NCBI GenBank assembly: GCA_000827265.1
Contig: KN834842.1
Span: 81,677-145,676 of the forward strand
Source of the DNA: Collybiopsis luxurians FD-317 M1
Taxonomy: Eukaryota > Basidiomycota > Agaricomycetes > Agaricales > Omphalotaceae
Direction of reading: 5' to 3'
DNA length: 64,000 bases
The notes beneath the pieces were generated by a model that saw only the letters and a list, made by a program, of their open reading frames with translations, ran no database searches and was not told the origin of the DNA. This document shows positions 34,734-47,153 of the stretch, one piece after another (the stretch's first letter is position 1; every line of letters starts with the position of its first letter). Both the position numbers and the translations under genes were made by a program.

Positions 34734-35866
34734 GGAAGATCTATCTGGTTGCGGGGCCCGTTTTCTTTCACAACTTCCAAGATCCGAGCACCAACGGGTA
34801 CTATGCCTTTTCTAAGACCAGTCCCGGTCTCGATGTACCAGTCGCCACCTCGCCCGAGTTCAACATCTCTTTCATGATGCAATTCCTACCGTAGGCGTCT
34901 GGCCAATATAAAACACGGTGTGGGCTCCTGATGTTGTAGCAGCGGCATGTGATTCTCACCGTACGAAGTCTACGACCGAACTAATACCTCTGTGAGCAGA
35001 ACGGAGGATATGTGCTTTTCTATGCCGGAGAAAGCGCGGCTAACCCCGGATTTCACTCCGTAGGTGTTGCGACCTCAACCAACGTGGAAGGACCCTACAA
35101 TGCTCAGGCTTGTGGCACCTCGCTCGTGGCTTGGCTGAACCCTCGTTTGTGATATTTCGTGAGTACTTGCCGACCTTCTGGGTGCATCGTTGGAAATGAC
35201 GTCTAAGCGCAGTGCAAGAGGTTCCATCGTTCCCTGGCGACTTCTATCCCGTATGGAAAGTTGACGGCAACAACATCAAACATGGCGGAAACTGCAACAA
35301 CGATGTTGCTCCCATCGCAAGACTTAGTGGAACCTCTACCACAATGTACATTCTGATCATCTCTGTCCCGTTCATTATAGGGTCCCTACACCCATCATGA
35401 TCCAGAAATTAACCACCGACGGAACTGCATTTGCTCCAGGACCCACTGCTACACAAATCCTTGACTGAGATGATAACGATGACCCTGTAGTCGAGGCTCC
35501 TTCGCTCGCACACAGCGCGGAAGGTATCTATTTCCTTACCTTTTCGTCCAACTGCTACAGGTTTGTGATTCCACCCGTAATAAATAGTATGATCATATCC
35601 TGGTAGCTCTTCGCTATACGACGTTTCGTACGCTACTGCAAGCAATATTCTGGGCCCATGCTTAATGGTTACTGGAACACCATATCCGCAGCTTTATGCT
35701 CCAATATCACCCCTGATGGTACGAAGATGGTGTTCCATGCTGATCCGGGAACAACTGTGGATACTAGGCAGCTATAAACAGCAAATATTGTCCTCTCCGA
35801 AACTACCATTACGATCCAATGAGAGGTTTTGTATTTCTGTGCCAGAAAACAATTTAAGTACGTAGA
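34734..35866 (+). pseudogene. Decayed glycoside hydrolase family 43 gene
   Basis: Recognisable GH43 blocks occur in order on the plus strand: NFQDPSTNGYYAFSKTSPGL near 34772-34832, then GGYVLFYAGESAANPGFHSV and GVATSTNVEGPYNA near 35000-35108. Then come YPVWKVDGNNIKHGGNCNND near 35246-35305 and VEAPSLAHSAEGIYFLTFSS near 35490-35550, and finally NITPDGTKMVFHADPGTT near 35701-35760. Family members hydrolyse arabinan- or xylan-type side chains. The blocks lie in different frames, and in-frame stops interrupt them (for example TGA right after QILD at about 35465). The 5' part including the first catalytic Asp blade is not found. Non-functional. Confidence 0.78.
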
Positions 35867-35871
35867 TAATG

Positions 35872-36856
35872 CTAGCGACATTTATCCTGGAACAGTGTGT
35901 ATGAGGGAGAGGTCAACCCTTGCACGCTAACTTTCAGGAAACTTTCTTCGTCCTCCAATCGTTTCAGAACGTCAGGGTTGGCTTTCAATTCGTCAACGTC
36001 CCAATGTGCCCAAACAAAGCGACCATGTAACCAACTCGCTTCCGGAGACGCCGCCCAAACCGAGAAATCTGCAGGCAAGTTCACTACGGAGAGAGAACTT
36101 TATTATAGCATCAGATATCGATCGACGCGAAAGCTTACTTTCGTCCCATTTGAAAGCGTCTGGATCATAGGTTTTGGAAACACCCTCCGAGTATAGTATT
36201 CCTGGATGGAAGGATATAATCTGAACATCTTCGACGGAGCGTTCATTGGCGATCCTTCCAATTAATGCAGCAAATGCTGCTTTGGAAGATGCATATGGGT
36301 TATAAAAGGGGGTATCGTCCATATGAATGCCGGACGTCGAGATATTAATGAGATTGAGTTGCTGCCTTGCATGTCGGAGAGGTTGCTGCACGAACTTCGC
36401 CGACATGTAAAAATTGCCCCCCACGTTGACTCCGAACGCCGTCATGAGCTCCTCCTTGTTCATGCTCAAGGTATCAGTGCCACTCGGGGTAATTTGAGCG
36501 GCGTTAAGTACTAAGACGTGGACGACTATTTTTTGGGATTGCAGGAAGTCCCAGAGAGCTGTGACCGAAGCGTCGTCCCCGATATCTGTTTGTCGAGCCA
36601 TGAATTCGGTCCCTACTTTGAACTCTCCTCGTAGCTTCATCACAGCTTCATCCAAGAATCCACCTCTACGACCCACAATGATGATCCTGGAAGCAGACGC
36701 TTTGGCGAAGGATCGAGCGATGTTGAATCCTAGTCCACCTCCTCCGCCCGTGATGAGAACGGTTTTACCGGCTTGGCGGAGGGACGGCTTGGTGGGCGAT
36801 ATGGCGGGGTATGTAGCACGATGATGACTCTTGATTAAACTGAGCGCGGAAGCCAT
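35872..36856 (-). CDS. Short-chain dehydrogenase/reductase, tandem copy 1
   Basis: NAD(P)-dependent oxidoreductase, substrate unknown. ATG 36856 begins MASALSLIKSHHRATYP. The cofactor motif is TVLITGGGGGLGFNIA. The NAA motif is in VLVLNAA. The catalytic residues are Ser in ISTSGIH and Tyr-x-x-x-Lys in YASSKAAF. After the family Rossmann core, one intron near 36078-36137 leads to MNLPADFSVWAASPEASWLH. The reading ends at TAG 35872. The last residues (after VQGLTSP) differ from copy 2. The length of about 305 residues is normal for a classical SDR. It has the same orientation and intron position as the paralogue at 38366. Confidence 0.87.
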
Positions 36857-38365
36857 ATCTTACAGGCAGACACCAGTCTTGGTTGGTTAAGTACCCTTTT
36901 ATTCCTGAATAGCATCTCGTGTTTCCCAGAGATGCCCAAGTTTAGAATCCGAAATAAGGAAATAAGCTGAAATGAACAGCTCGTTACTATCTTTACCCTA
37001 TGCACATTTCGAGGGTGGTGACACTTTTGTGTTTATATCTGTATTGCAAATCTAAACTCGAGGCTAGTTACGAACAAAAACGATTAAGCTTCATTCCTGG
37101 TTTTCTCTACTATAGTGAACGAGCGAAACTGTGCTAATAGAATCTTTCAACTTGGCAGGAACTCAGAAACTCGAGGTAGATGCTTGGTGGTGTTGGAAAA
37201 TAATCTATCGCAATCGCACCTGAATCGCACATACAGTGTATATTATTATTACATGGCCTGCAGTAATGAAAGTAAGTCCTACGTTAATGAAGAACCAAAA
37301 TGTCGTAGTTGGTAGCGCATGCCATTTTTGCTGCTCCTGTCATGTCAAAGCTTATGGACTCCGACAGGCAAATCTCCCGAAATGAATGGATACTGGGAGC
37401 CAAGTTTGGAAGTGACTCTTGCTCGTACAATAGATGACATAAAGATATCTTGAAAGAAGGACACCATTCGTCAACGCCATCCCGTCGAGACCCGACTCAA
37501 GACCGCCCTGTTAAGTGCATGGAAAACATATCACCTGTACTGCAAGGAACAGGATTATGAGTGGGCGAAGATAGTCAAAGAGGATAATTTTGACAGGACC
37601 CTCGATTACGGGCCATGAGGATTCAAAACCAAAAATATGGCTCAGTTTCCATTGCAGAACTTGGGCAGATTTCTGCAGATCTGCCAGTGGTAGTAATGTA
37701 ATTATCGCCCACCAAGCTCGATGACTCACTCTCCGTACCTGCGGGCGTAATTCATACCAAAGGTTACCTATGTAGCTAACCAATAGAATACGAATTCTGC
37801 GACAAAAAGGGCAAGCTCTTGGTAAGAGGTGGTACTACTTTTGCCTTGCGACAAGTTGACCGCACGGAGGGGTAAAATTGCCAACCAAGATTTGAGGGTT
37901 GTTTGAGGGAGCCAGTGTCGATGAGAAGAACGCCGGAGCCCGTTTTCTTGTCTAGTACAAATAAATGAATACGGGGTTTCAAAGTAAGTGACAATTCCTT
38001 CCTTCCCTCACATTTGACGCCGAATGCTTCTATGAGCGTTTGCGCCTGTACACTATCAGGCTTAGTTCTTCCGAATTGAGCAACGTTCGGCTCAAGATAT
38101 GGAGAAGATGTTCAGGGAACATTCCAACTATAGGGAAATCAGTCGGAAAAGTCGTCGTCTGTCGATCTTATAATCAAGAACGTGTTTCGAACTCCCGACA
38201 TTTCGTTTCAGCTTCGTTCAAAAGTTCAATGCTTCGACTCGCAGCAATAATGCTGAAAGTGATCATGAACAACTATGCGTTCGGATCATCTCAGCTGTCT
38301 TCGTTGAATTAGCTGAATAGTCAGAGCTGAATATATTAATACTCCGTTAGGTAGCGTCAATGATA
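36857..38365. other. Spacer between the tandem dehydrogenases
   Basis: About 1.5 kb without a recognisable gene. Weak minus-strand frames at 37511-37994 contain hydrophobic runs but carry stops between them. Confidence 0.4.
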
Positions 38366-39343
38366 TTACTTATTCAAGTACGGTTCCAGCGAAGCACTTT
38401 TCAACCCCTCGACCCCGACCTTCAGGAATCCACTCTCCTTTTCTATCTGCTTCAAGAAGTCTGCTTTAAGTTCATCCACATCCCAACTTGCCCAAACAAA
38501 ACGACCGTGTAACCATGACGCCTCAGGAGATGCCGCCCAAACAGAAAAATCTGCAGGTAATGCCACTGTTTCAACAAGTTCAACCTAACTATACGAGTTC
38601 GGAAGCTGCAGAAAATGCATGTACGTACTTTCTTCCCATTTGAAAACACTTTTATCGAACAACTTGGCTGCACCCTCCGAGTATAGAATCCCCGGATGGA
38701 ATGAGATAATTTGGACGTCATCTACTGGATGCTCGTCGGCCACCCTCCCAATCAATGCAGTGAATGCCGCCTTTGACGTGGCGTATGAATTCTGTGAAAG
38801 TGCCGGATTCTGATGAATGCCACCCGTGCTGACATTCAAGAGGTAAAGTTGTTGCCCGGTCGGACGAAGAGGTTGCTGAACGAATTTCGCTGACATCAAA
38901 AAGTTGCCGCCAAGGTTGACATTGAACATATCCATGAGTTCCTGTTTATTCATAGCTAGCGTATCGGGCACCAGCGGACTGAGGGCTGCAGCATTCAGCA
39001 CCAAGACGTGAACAAAGATGTTCCAAGAATGGAGAAACTCCCAAAGAGTCGCCACGGAAGAATCGTCCCCAATATCTCCTTGGTGAGAAATGAATTCTGT
39101 CCCTACCTTAAATTCCTCTCGGAGCTTCGTTACCGCGTCGTCCAAGAGTTCACTTCTTCGACCCACGATGATGATTCTGGAAGCTGAAGCTTTGGCGAAC
39201 GATCGGGCGATCTCGAAGCCTAGTCCGACACCTCCACCAGTGATGAGAACGGTTTTATCGGCTTGGCTGAGGGACTGTTTGGTGGGTGAAATGGAAGGGT
39301 ATGTATCGCGATGATAGGTAGTCGTCAAACTGGGGAAAGACAT
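38366..39343 (-). CDS. Short-chain dehydrogenase/reductase, tandem copy 2
   Basis: Paralogue of the gene at 35872. I chose ATG 39343 (MSFPSLTTTYHRDTYPSISP) by alignment with copy 1; a start at 39382 adds an unrelated extension. Motifs: TVLITGGGVGLGFEIA, VLVLNAA, NVSTGGIH with the catalytic Ser, and YATSKAAF with the Tyr/Lys pair. One intron near 38567-38630 precedes MALPADFSVWAASPEASWLH. The stop is at 38366. The two copies have diverged over their whole length (for example GIHMDDTPFYNPY versus GIHQNPALSQNSY), so the duplication is older than that of the lyases. The variable loop before the catalytic Tyr suggests different substrate pockets. Confidence 0.87.
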
Positions 39344-39385
39344 GATGAAGATGGTGAAGAATTCTGCCTTCTGCCTTTTCATCCG

Positions 39386-39393
39386 TTTTATAT
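39386..39393 (-). promoter_or_regulatory. TATA-like element of dehydrogenase copy 2
   Basis: The minus strand reads AATATAAAAC about 45 nt upstream of ATG 39343. Confidence 0.35.
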
Positions 39394-40258
39394 TTCCTTA
39401 GATCAAAGGCACTTAACTGGAAGCGGTTAGCCCCCTTGCGTACCTGGCCAAGGTACCAATCGTGCAGAAAAAGGCATCTTGCAATTAATCTCTTCAAAAT
39501 CTTTGGGCGCATTTTTCCTCGTGAAAACTATCAATATAAAAGCATCCTTTATCAGGGTCAACTTGTTTGCACAATTCATCTCACCTGAAGCCGTCTTGGT
39601 CCCTTGACTTCGGCTCTCTCTACCCTGTTTCCGTCTCTTTTGTGTTCTTTGCCGCCTCTAGATCTCTTTCGTATGTCGGCAAGCTCTTCTTGATAGAGGC
39701 TCGCCGTCACTTTTTGACCGATCGCCTGTGCGGGGTACGACCATGTGAAACAAGCGAGATGATGATGGTGGCTCAAGAAAGCAACAAGAAAGGTGATGTA
39801 ATACTAATAGCAGATACATTTGCCCTTGCTAGTTGCTCCTAAACCAGTAATAAACCAGAATTTACTCTCCATTTACAACACCGGAGACTTTAGGGGAAAA
39901 AGGCGAAACTCGTCCATGGCCAGAACTTGGATACAGCAACGCCCACAGGGTCCCGAACAACCGGAAACACCGGACTCCGGATCAGTGGCTTACTCAAAAC
40001 AGCAAACGACCTCCGTTTGAGAGCGTGACCTGAGTGTTAAAAAGGTTTTTCGCCACCCCTCCCTTTTGTAACCTCTATCTCACCTGCAAGGTATAATTTG
40101 CTTCACTGTATCCCCGTTTTCTGCTTCCAGGACTTTTCCGAAGATTCGATCTCTCGTTTTTCAATGTCTAGTTCCCCTCGTTTAATTCTCCGAGTTCGTT
40201 TGGTTCACTTTGCTTCTCGTACCCACTGTGCCACTCACATGTCTCGTTACCGCGGTAG
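39394..40258 (+). other. Upstream region of the zinc-finger gene, may hold a first exon
   Basis: A short open stretch from ATG 39916 (MARTWIQQRPQGPEQPETP) is Gln/Pro rich. It could be the first coding exon of the zinc-finger gene, but I could not find a donor that joins it in phase. Confidence 0.3.
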
Positions 40259-40978
40259 TTTCTAAAGCCTGAAGACAGCCAGCCTTATGAAGACGACGAC
40301 GATAAGGGTAAGGCCTGTACCGTTTGCCACACCGTCGTCGGCAATTTGAGCAGACATATGCGGATACATGCCACTGACAAAGACAAATTGAAAGTCTTTT
40401 TCATATTTTTTCTCGTGCCTCCCCCCTCTCACTGACCCGCGTTGGAACAGAATGCATCGATGTCCATATCCCAACTGTGAATTCCAAAATCTTCAAAGAA
40501 CCAACGTCAACACACACATCCGAACGCAGTTGAGTCCCATTCCCCCTTCTTTCTGCCTTTTGACCTGTGGTATCAAGCAGCCCGTTGACCGGTTCTTGTG
40601 ACTCCCAGTACACAAGACAAAAATCAGAAGTGCCCCGATTGTGCCTTTTGTTCCGTCGATCCTGCTTCTTTGACGCGTCACCGGAAGAGGATTCATGGGT
40701 ACATCCCGAGGAGACGACGAACCCCGGCCTCTAGGCAGATTAAACCGAAGGCGTTGTCTGACTCTGTCAAGTCATCTCAAAATCCAGCTACCGAATCAGG
40801 GTGTAGCCGTTCGACTAGCGAAGCCATTTCTGAGAACAGCGGCGACGAGTCTGATATGGATACCGACACTGAGGTCGAATCGATGGATTCTCCGAAATCG
40901 GAGGTGTCAAATGTTCCTCCATCTCCACGCTTCATCTCGGCTTTGAAGTTTCCGGAGACGTCCCAGCACGCTCTGTAG
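40259..40978 (+). CDS. C2H2 zinc-finger protein, probable transcription factor (5' end uncertain)
   Basis: Probable DNA-binding regulator. The first exon, starting after an acceptor at 40258, reads an acidic patch (EDDDDKGK) then ACTVCHTVVGNLSRHMRIH, finger 1. The second reads MHRCPYPNCEFQNLQRTNVN then THIRTH, finger 2. The third reads KCPDCAFCSVDPASLTRHRK then RIHGY, finger 3. It continues with a basic stretch (PRRRRTPASRQ) and an acidic Ser/Asp-rich tail ending TAG 40976-40978. The intron between fingers 2 and 3 joins correctly (donor GTTGAG, acceptor before TACACAAG). The junction between fingers 1 and 2 does not keep frame with the only AG acceptor I can see, so either an unusual splice or a frameshift is present. 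The start codon was not identified. Confidence 0.68.
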
Positions 40979-42994
40979 ACGGCCCCGGTCGCTTGGAGGG
41001 CATCTCGTTCAACGTCACCGAAGCAAATCCGATCTGAACATCCATGCCGTTGCGAGTCTCCCTGGCCAATAGGGATACGCCGTTGCGTCCAAGATCTCGA
41101 ATCGATGACTTGCTTGATTCCCGTTTCTATGCCTGATTTTGTTGGATTGTACATTTTGTACCTCAGGCTGTACTAGATTTCACACCTGCCTTTTTGCCGT
41201 TGCTTTCCTTTTTATGTCTGACACGCTATTTGCACGCTATCGTACTGCTTTCGACGTTTTGTTGCTATTGTTGGCTTTGTCGCTGTGATAGTCGATGTAT
41301 AAATTGACTGTTATATAGTTCTTGCTTCTTCATGAGTATTCTCAGGAATCTGGCGTTCGGCTCTTGGACCGCGTGCCGTTATTTCCTTGCTCGGGCCGTG
41401 TAATTAAGCGCCTAAAGTTCCATTTCGGGTCAATTCTCACGCAAATTTTTTCTGCTCCCTACCACCACCACGGCCGTCCCGTAGAAAGTGGATGGCCATG
41501 ACACTTTACTGAGGGTGAGTCTGCTCTTTCCAGCTCTATCTCTCTATGATGAATATTTTTATCTCTTCACATAACCTTCGTTCTTCCGAGCAACGTATAC
41601 CATACGTGAATTGCGGATAACTTTTGTGAATCCTGAATCGTCTTTTAATTTTTTCCTGCTAGTTGTCTTCTCTCTCGCGCTCTCTCTCTCTCTCTCTTCC
41701 TCTTCTTGCGTCCCTCCATACTGACTTCTACTTAGCTACAGGAGACTGACAGTCGAAAATCTTGAAGGAAAACCGGTTGTATTAGTTACGTGCGTTTATA
41801 CGTCGTTTTTTATGCTCTGTGACATATCCTGACCGTCTTCTAGCTGTAATACACCTTCCATTTCCACACGCTCTGTCCTATATATCGATGGTAGCGCGCT
41901 CGCTTGAATGAGTGATGCGATCTGTGGATATTCTATCTCATCATCAAGAAAGGTTTTCTTGATCCTTCGGGTTTGCTCGCTTGTATTCCCAAGAGCTGGG
42001 ATTTTATCGAGCTGCTAATTGGCTCTTGCGAGACGGTGTTGACACTACCTCGATCCTCCCGCTCGTGATATATAAAAGGTGGGTGATGTGGATGGGAGAT
42101 TGTCGGACAGCGGACAGTGACAAATGGTACATTCAACAGATATCCACTGTTGATAAACCGAAACTTGGATTCTATTTTCCATATTAAGCAGCTAAAGCGA
42201 CCCTATTAAGCCTAAGTAAATAATCTTTCATTATAATTTCTTAAGGCAATCTAAAGTATCTCGGTGTATATTCAGCCTTTGTAAGTACGCTCCTAGGCAT
42301 TACCACTGAAGGCCAAACTGTAAATCAATCTGTTTTGAGTTCTTGCAGATTTCAAACTCGAAAGTGGGGCGTCTATTAAGTGTGGGATTGTCCGGAGATG
42401 ATCAGCCAGCAGTCATCGGAAACCCTTGCCTCTTTCCTGACTGTTGGATACCTATTGGAATCCAAGGTTCCCATTTTGATGACCTGATGTTTCTATCCTA
42501 GTCTTGACTGCCTGATTCCTTCTTTAAAGTTCATTATGGAAATCCTGAGGACCTCCTTATCGCCTTCTAGCTTAAAATTTTAGTTTTTAATTACTTAATG
42601 AGTCTGAAATACTTGTCCAAGGCTCAACGTGAAGAAAATGGCACAAAACGGGGAAAGGAAACCTAAGTAGATAAACCCCTAACCTTAACGCTATGGTAAG
42701 TGCTTTCACTGTGTGCATCACCGCGGTGCATCTAATGGACAATCTATGAAAGAGTCCTCGGCTCCTATCTGGATGGTCATTATATGTGAAGTATACAGTC
42801 CTGAGTCTGCGATCTTGTGAAGGTTAAAAATAAGCCGCGATATCACGGTGATAGACACGCTGCGCAAAGGGGATTCTAAGGTCCCGACAATTGAACAAAA
42901 AAAGGTGAATACCTGCTGGTAAACGTTGATAAAGCACCCCGTATATCTGGCTGGATTGTGAATAAAGCATCAGCTTCTGTGGATTTTGCTAGAG
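40979..42994. other. Intergenic region, 2 kb
   Basis: No gene supported. It contains a CT-rich microsatellite near 41672-41700 and otherwise AT-rich sequence. Confidence 0.5.
41672..41705 (+). repeat. CT dinucleotide microsatellite
   Basis: A run of CT units, interrupted once by a CG, followed by TCTTCCTCTTCTTG. Confidence 0.8.
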
Positions 42995-44290
42995 TTATCC
43001 CAAATGTACCAAAGGATACTGCAAGATGTTCAAGTTAGAACTTGAGCTCAAAACCAGGACCACTCGATACACACATAGAACGTTGATATATTGATCTATA
43101 AGAGATTGTGAGGATGATATTCTGAAAAGAAAAGGCAATCCAGCACTAACTGCATTCACAAAAGCCATCAAACTTTGAAATGTGAATTGGAACAGGATAA
43201 GCACATTTATTTCTGCACGTTCACCAATCAACGGACTCACCTAAAGTATAGAGATCCTATAAAAACTGAATTACTCTATCCGGCCTGACAAGATGATAAA
43301 AAACAGGTGTATGCTTCTTACCATCGCGAAGAATAATGTCAGTTAAAGGTATCCTGAGTTTTCGGAGTGTCCGCAGCTCGTGACGGGTTTTGTAGGCTCT
43401 AAAGAGTGTCATAAAAAATAATGTCAAATCGTACAAGAACGAAGCCTCCCAAGCAGCTGCAATTTCTACCCAGAAAGTTGAGGAAGTAAAATACTTCATA
43501 GGCCTGTCGGCGACATAGTACGTACTAACAGATCTGTATTGCGATGAGAAAGGCGAGAGGTTGAACGATGAGAGTTGCGCACGTAATAAATGAGAATTCC
43601 GTATGGCACCCTACAGGAGTTTCTTCCGAATGATTTGTTTGGTCGAAGAACGTCGAAAACTATAACAAGGTTCGGTCGAAGCAAGTTTATAGGACTGAAT
43701 AGAGCACTTACAATTGACAGAGAAGTCAACACAGCGGCAATTAAAAGCAGAATAGCGAGGACGCGCTTACTGCAATGGTACAAGGCATATATGCGGACGG
43801 TGAGGAGCACTGTCAGTAAGTTGATACAAGATCACTTTAGTTTTATGAACTTATAAAATTGAGCTTACAACCAACTATGACCTGCATAGTGACGAGCAAA
43901 ACCAGCTGGAAGATATTGAGCAACTGACAGCTGAGGGATGTGTCAGTTCCCAGTTGCAATGATTTAAACGCGGAGTATCCCGCACCTCTTCCATTTGAAA
44001 AATCAGCCAAAAGCTTGGTTGAAAGAAAGGTACTTACTGATTCCGGAAGGTGGGCAGAAAAGGATGATACGGTCACGACAACGTTTCCCAGAAGTGCCAA
44101 GTAGCGACCAAAGAAGAAAAGCGCAGCACTTATGCGCACCGGGCCTTTCCATAGATATTGAACTTCATCCGCTGCGAGAACTGTCAATACAAGGACTGGT
44201 GTTGACCATGTAGTATAAAATACGTACCAAGGGTTAGCAGATGATCCCAGCACAAGATCGCTGAGTATTGCTCTAAGGTTCAGCTGAAAT
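42995..44290 (-). CDS. DUF6533-type multi-pass membrane protein
   Basis: Orphan seven-helix protein of a family greatly expanded in agaricomycetes; function unknown. Minus-strand exons give the DUF6533 N-terminal pattern LTVLAADEVQYLWKGP, then ALFFFGRYLALLGNVVVT. They continue with LLTVRIYALYHCSKRVLAIL, then a late block WEASFLYDLTLFFMTLFRAY. The last recognisable block is LTDIILRDGSLYFR, with Gly-Ser restored by an intron at about 43275-43324. Those four blocks occur in the family order. Neither end is certain. No ATG is in phase near 44253, and an acceptor at about 44285 suggests a further upstream exon. Beyond 43240 the C-terminal helix region does not follow the family and may be decayed. 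Confidence 0.6.
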
Positions 44291-46039
44291 TAAAAGATAG
44301 AGAACATACTTATCGAGAATAATTGACAATAATTTTCTATCCGTCTGCGTTGAAGATCTGTTTAGAGATTGAACTCATTGACATTTAAAGACGCACTCCT
44401 GCTCTGTTAGAGCGACCTGTTGGGTAACTGTCGGAATCATAGCCAGTCAGAATCTTGGTTGGAAAAGCCACAGTATGTTGCAACATATCGCCTTGTGCCT
44501 TCTTATACCTCCAACTTGCCTCCAACTACGGTTTAATGCATCTTTTCCATGCACAGGCTGATACATATTAGATTTGAATTGGAAAAGATGGAGCGAGATA
44601 CTTATAGTTATCAGCGAACAAGATAGCGAACAAGAGAAAGCGCTGGTTACTGGTACTCTCCCCTTGCTGTTGAGTAGAATAATTGAATAATCTCCGCCCG
44701 TTGTCGAGAGACCGACATAACTTGGAGCCAACCATTGTAAGATGGCCCAGATGCTGGAGACAAAGTCTTGGTCAGGGAAGGAGGTTCCATTACACCGCAT
44801 GGTCCACGATCCGAACGCCGGGCTTCAATGATTATCCCGCTGGTAACACAGGTACCATCGTCTCTGAGTCAGCTGTAGGAGGAGCCGAACTGACAACTGA
44901 CGCACCACTGCGTCGCTGCTGCGATAACCCCGCCTGACAGCAACCAGATTGAATATCTAAATACATGCCCATCTAAGGCTTCTGAAGTAATACAATGCAG
45001 CAGCAATAGGGATATTCAGCCGAGATTCGAACCTAATTTCAACATTGAAATCAGCAAACATTTTTCCTTCAGTTCGAAGTTGGACCCAAGTTGAACCAGA
45101 GTTCAAGCTGGGTCATCTAGATAGACAAGAGGTCAATAACAGGTAGATTTACAATTATATAGATGCTGAGCGCTGAGCATTGCCAATTGGCACTAGGAAG
45201 ACAGGGTTGATTGACACGGGTGAAGCAAGGTGTTTTCCACCATCAGCATATGGAAGGACCTGAGCTCAGCGGTTGGAGTTCATGAACTTATTTGCGCTCG
45301 ATCCGTTCTTCCCATGTGTTCACCGGCTTCTCATGTTACTAGATTGCCGACGGCTTCCGTCTGAACTATTGGGCTAATGTCTAACCTTTACTGGAATAGA
45401 TTAAACAAGAGAACAAGTTCAGACCAAGCTGCTTGTTCGTCAAGATCGTGTTCATCAGGATCGATTCTTGTGCTTCAGCACTGATTAAAGAACATTATGG
45501 TAGGCCGGTTTTCGTCCGGCAAACGTTTGGGTTATATCGAAGCTGAATACAGACACTTCTGAGTTCGAGAGCCTTGTGTCGAATTGAAAAGCTTTCCCGG
45601 CTTAAACGACTTGTGAAACGCACCTTCAAGGTCGGGTGACCCTGGACCGACCATGCACGTCGAGGTTGGGTCTTCAAAGTCCTCCATATTGATATACTCA
45701 AGTCGTTTTTGACCGCCGTTAGGTTCAGGAGGGCCTGTAGTTTACTATCTGGAATCGGGCACGCACTAACAGTCCTATCCGAACTGCCTGCAGTCTTCCT
45801 GTCGTATGGCTTTGGCGTGGCTAATCAGGCTGCCATTCGTGGAACACTCGTTACTTTCTTAGTCAATACTCCCAAAAAACATGTCATACGATGGACTCAA
45901 CTCACGAGGCCCTAACACAAAAACAGTAATTCAAACTCATCTCATCACACCGGAGGGTATAATGTTAATCCGAACGAAGATCCCTATATAGTTTACAAAT
46001 GTACAAACGCTGTCATTTAGAAATTATCTACGTACCTAT
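44291..46039. other. Intergenic region, 1.7 kb
   Basis: No gene recognised. A minus-strand stretch at 44650-44800 (MRCNGTSFPDQDFVSSIWAI) could be a missing 5' exon of the neighbouring membrane protein or of a separate gene. I could not connect it. Confidence 0.35.
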
Positions 46040-47153
46040 TCAGTACAATATGTCCTCGAACAAAAGCAACATCCTTTGCATAACTGAATCATCCTCTCTT
46101 GCTCCCGTTTTCGTCTTCTCCTCATTATTAACCTGTTCAGAGTTATCGTGTATCTTGACCCTCTCTTCCTCTTCCTCTTCCTCCACTTCTATACCACCTG
46201 TAGCGTCCTCTCTCGTAAATGATACCTGTGGGGGAAGTTGATAAGGGTCATCGGACTTAAGAATGTCGTTCAACATTCTAGTCCGCTTCCGCTCTAAACT
46301 GCTACTCGCTTGCGCTCTATCTTCAAATCTTGATGTCGGGGAGATAGCGGAGGTCGTGTCGCGCAGGGAGTCGAGAAACGCATTTGGGCGTAGTTTGGCC
46401 AAGAGGAAGGAATGAATGGTCTAGATAGATGATTCCCGCAAGGGACAACAATGAGTCAGAAGAGAATTCAAAGACACGGAAGTGAAACAGGTTAAAGAAA
46501 GATGAGCGAACGACGGCAGCTAAGTCAGATGCCACAGGATGGTCAGCGTTCAATGTTCAACCCCTAGTACGCAGACCACCTGTCGGCCAGAGACAAAGTC
46601 GCAAGCCAAGCCTCATGACCGACGGGGGTAGAGGGCGAGGCGGGGTTGATCAAAACAAAAAATATATGGGAATAACAGAAAATGCTGTAGACGCATGCTG
46701 ACCTGGGGTAGCCTCAACACAGTCTCGAGTAATGTAAATCCATTGCCATCATCGACCGGAGCATTCGAGTCCATTTTCAACGATCGCCAAGCCTTTTCGG
46801 AAGGAAAATTGACCTGCTATACAGCCCGCAGAGGGACAGGAAAAGGAAGTTGAGAGGCGGTCCATGAAGTGCGATCGACGGCTTACCATCTCGAAGGTCA
46901 TGGTGGTCGTATGATCCGACTCTGCAACTTGCAAGTGCCCGAGTAAATCTTCCTTCCACTTCCATTTCCAAAGAGTATACCCTAATATTGAAGCCTCCGA
47001 TTCCCGCCTTGCTATTGACCCTGCTCTGATATCCACTGGAGCAGCTGTAGCTCTTTCGACCAGGAGGAATTGGAGGAATGCCACGAGCATTAGCGTCCAG
47101 ACAGCAGTAGGTCCCGCCCGTACGTAGTTTCGAGTTCCAGATTGTCGATACAT
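46040..47153 (-). CDS. Hypothetical protein with N-terminal signal anchor and acidic C-terminus
   Basis: Not recognised. ATG 47153 begins MYRQSGTRNYVRAGPTAVWT, then a hydrophobic segment (LMLVAFLQFLLVERATAA) that could be a signal anchor. This is followed by GYTLWKWKWKEDLLGHLQ. Two introns (about 46824-46894 and 46423-46710) lead to TIHSFLLAKLRPNAFLDSLR, and each junction keeps frame. The C-terminal half is hydrophilic, with a Glu run encoded by a GAG/GAA microsatellite near 46160-46190. It ends with LLLFEDILY at TGA 46040. The structure suggests a membrane-anchored or secreted protein. No enzyme motif is visible. Confidence 0.55.
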
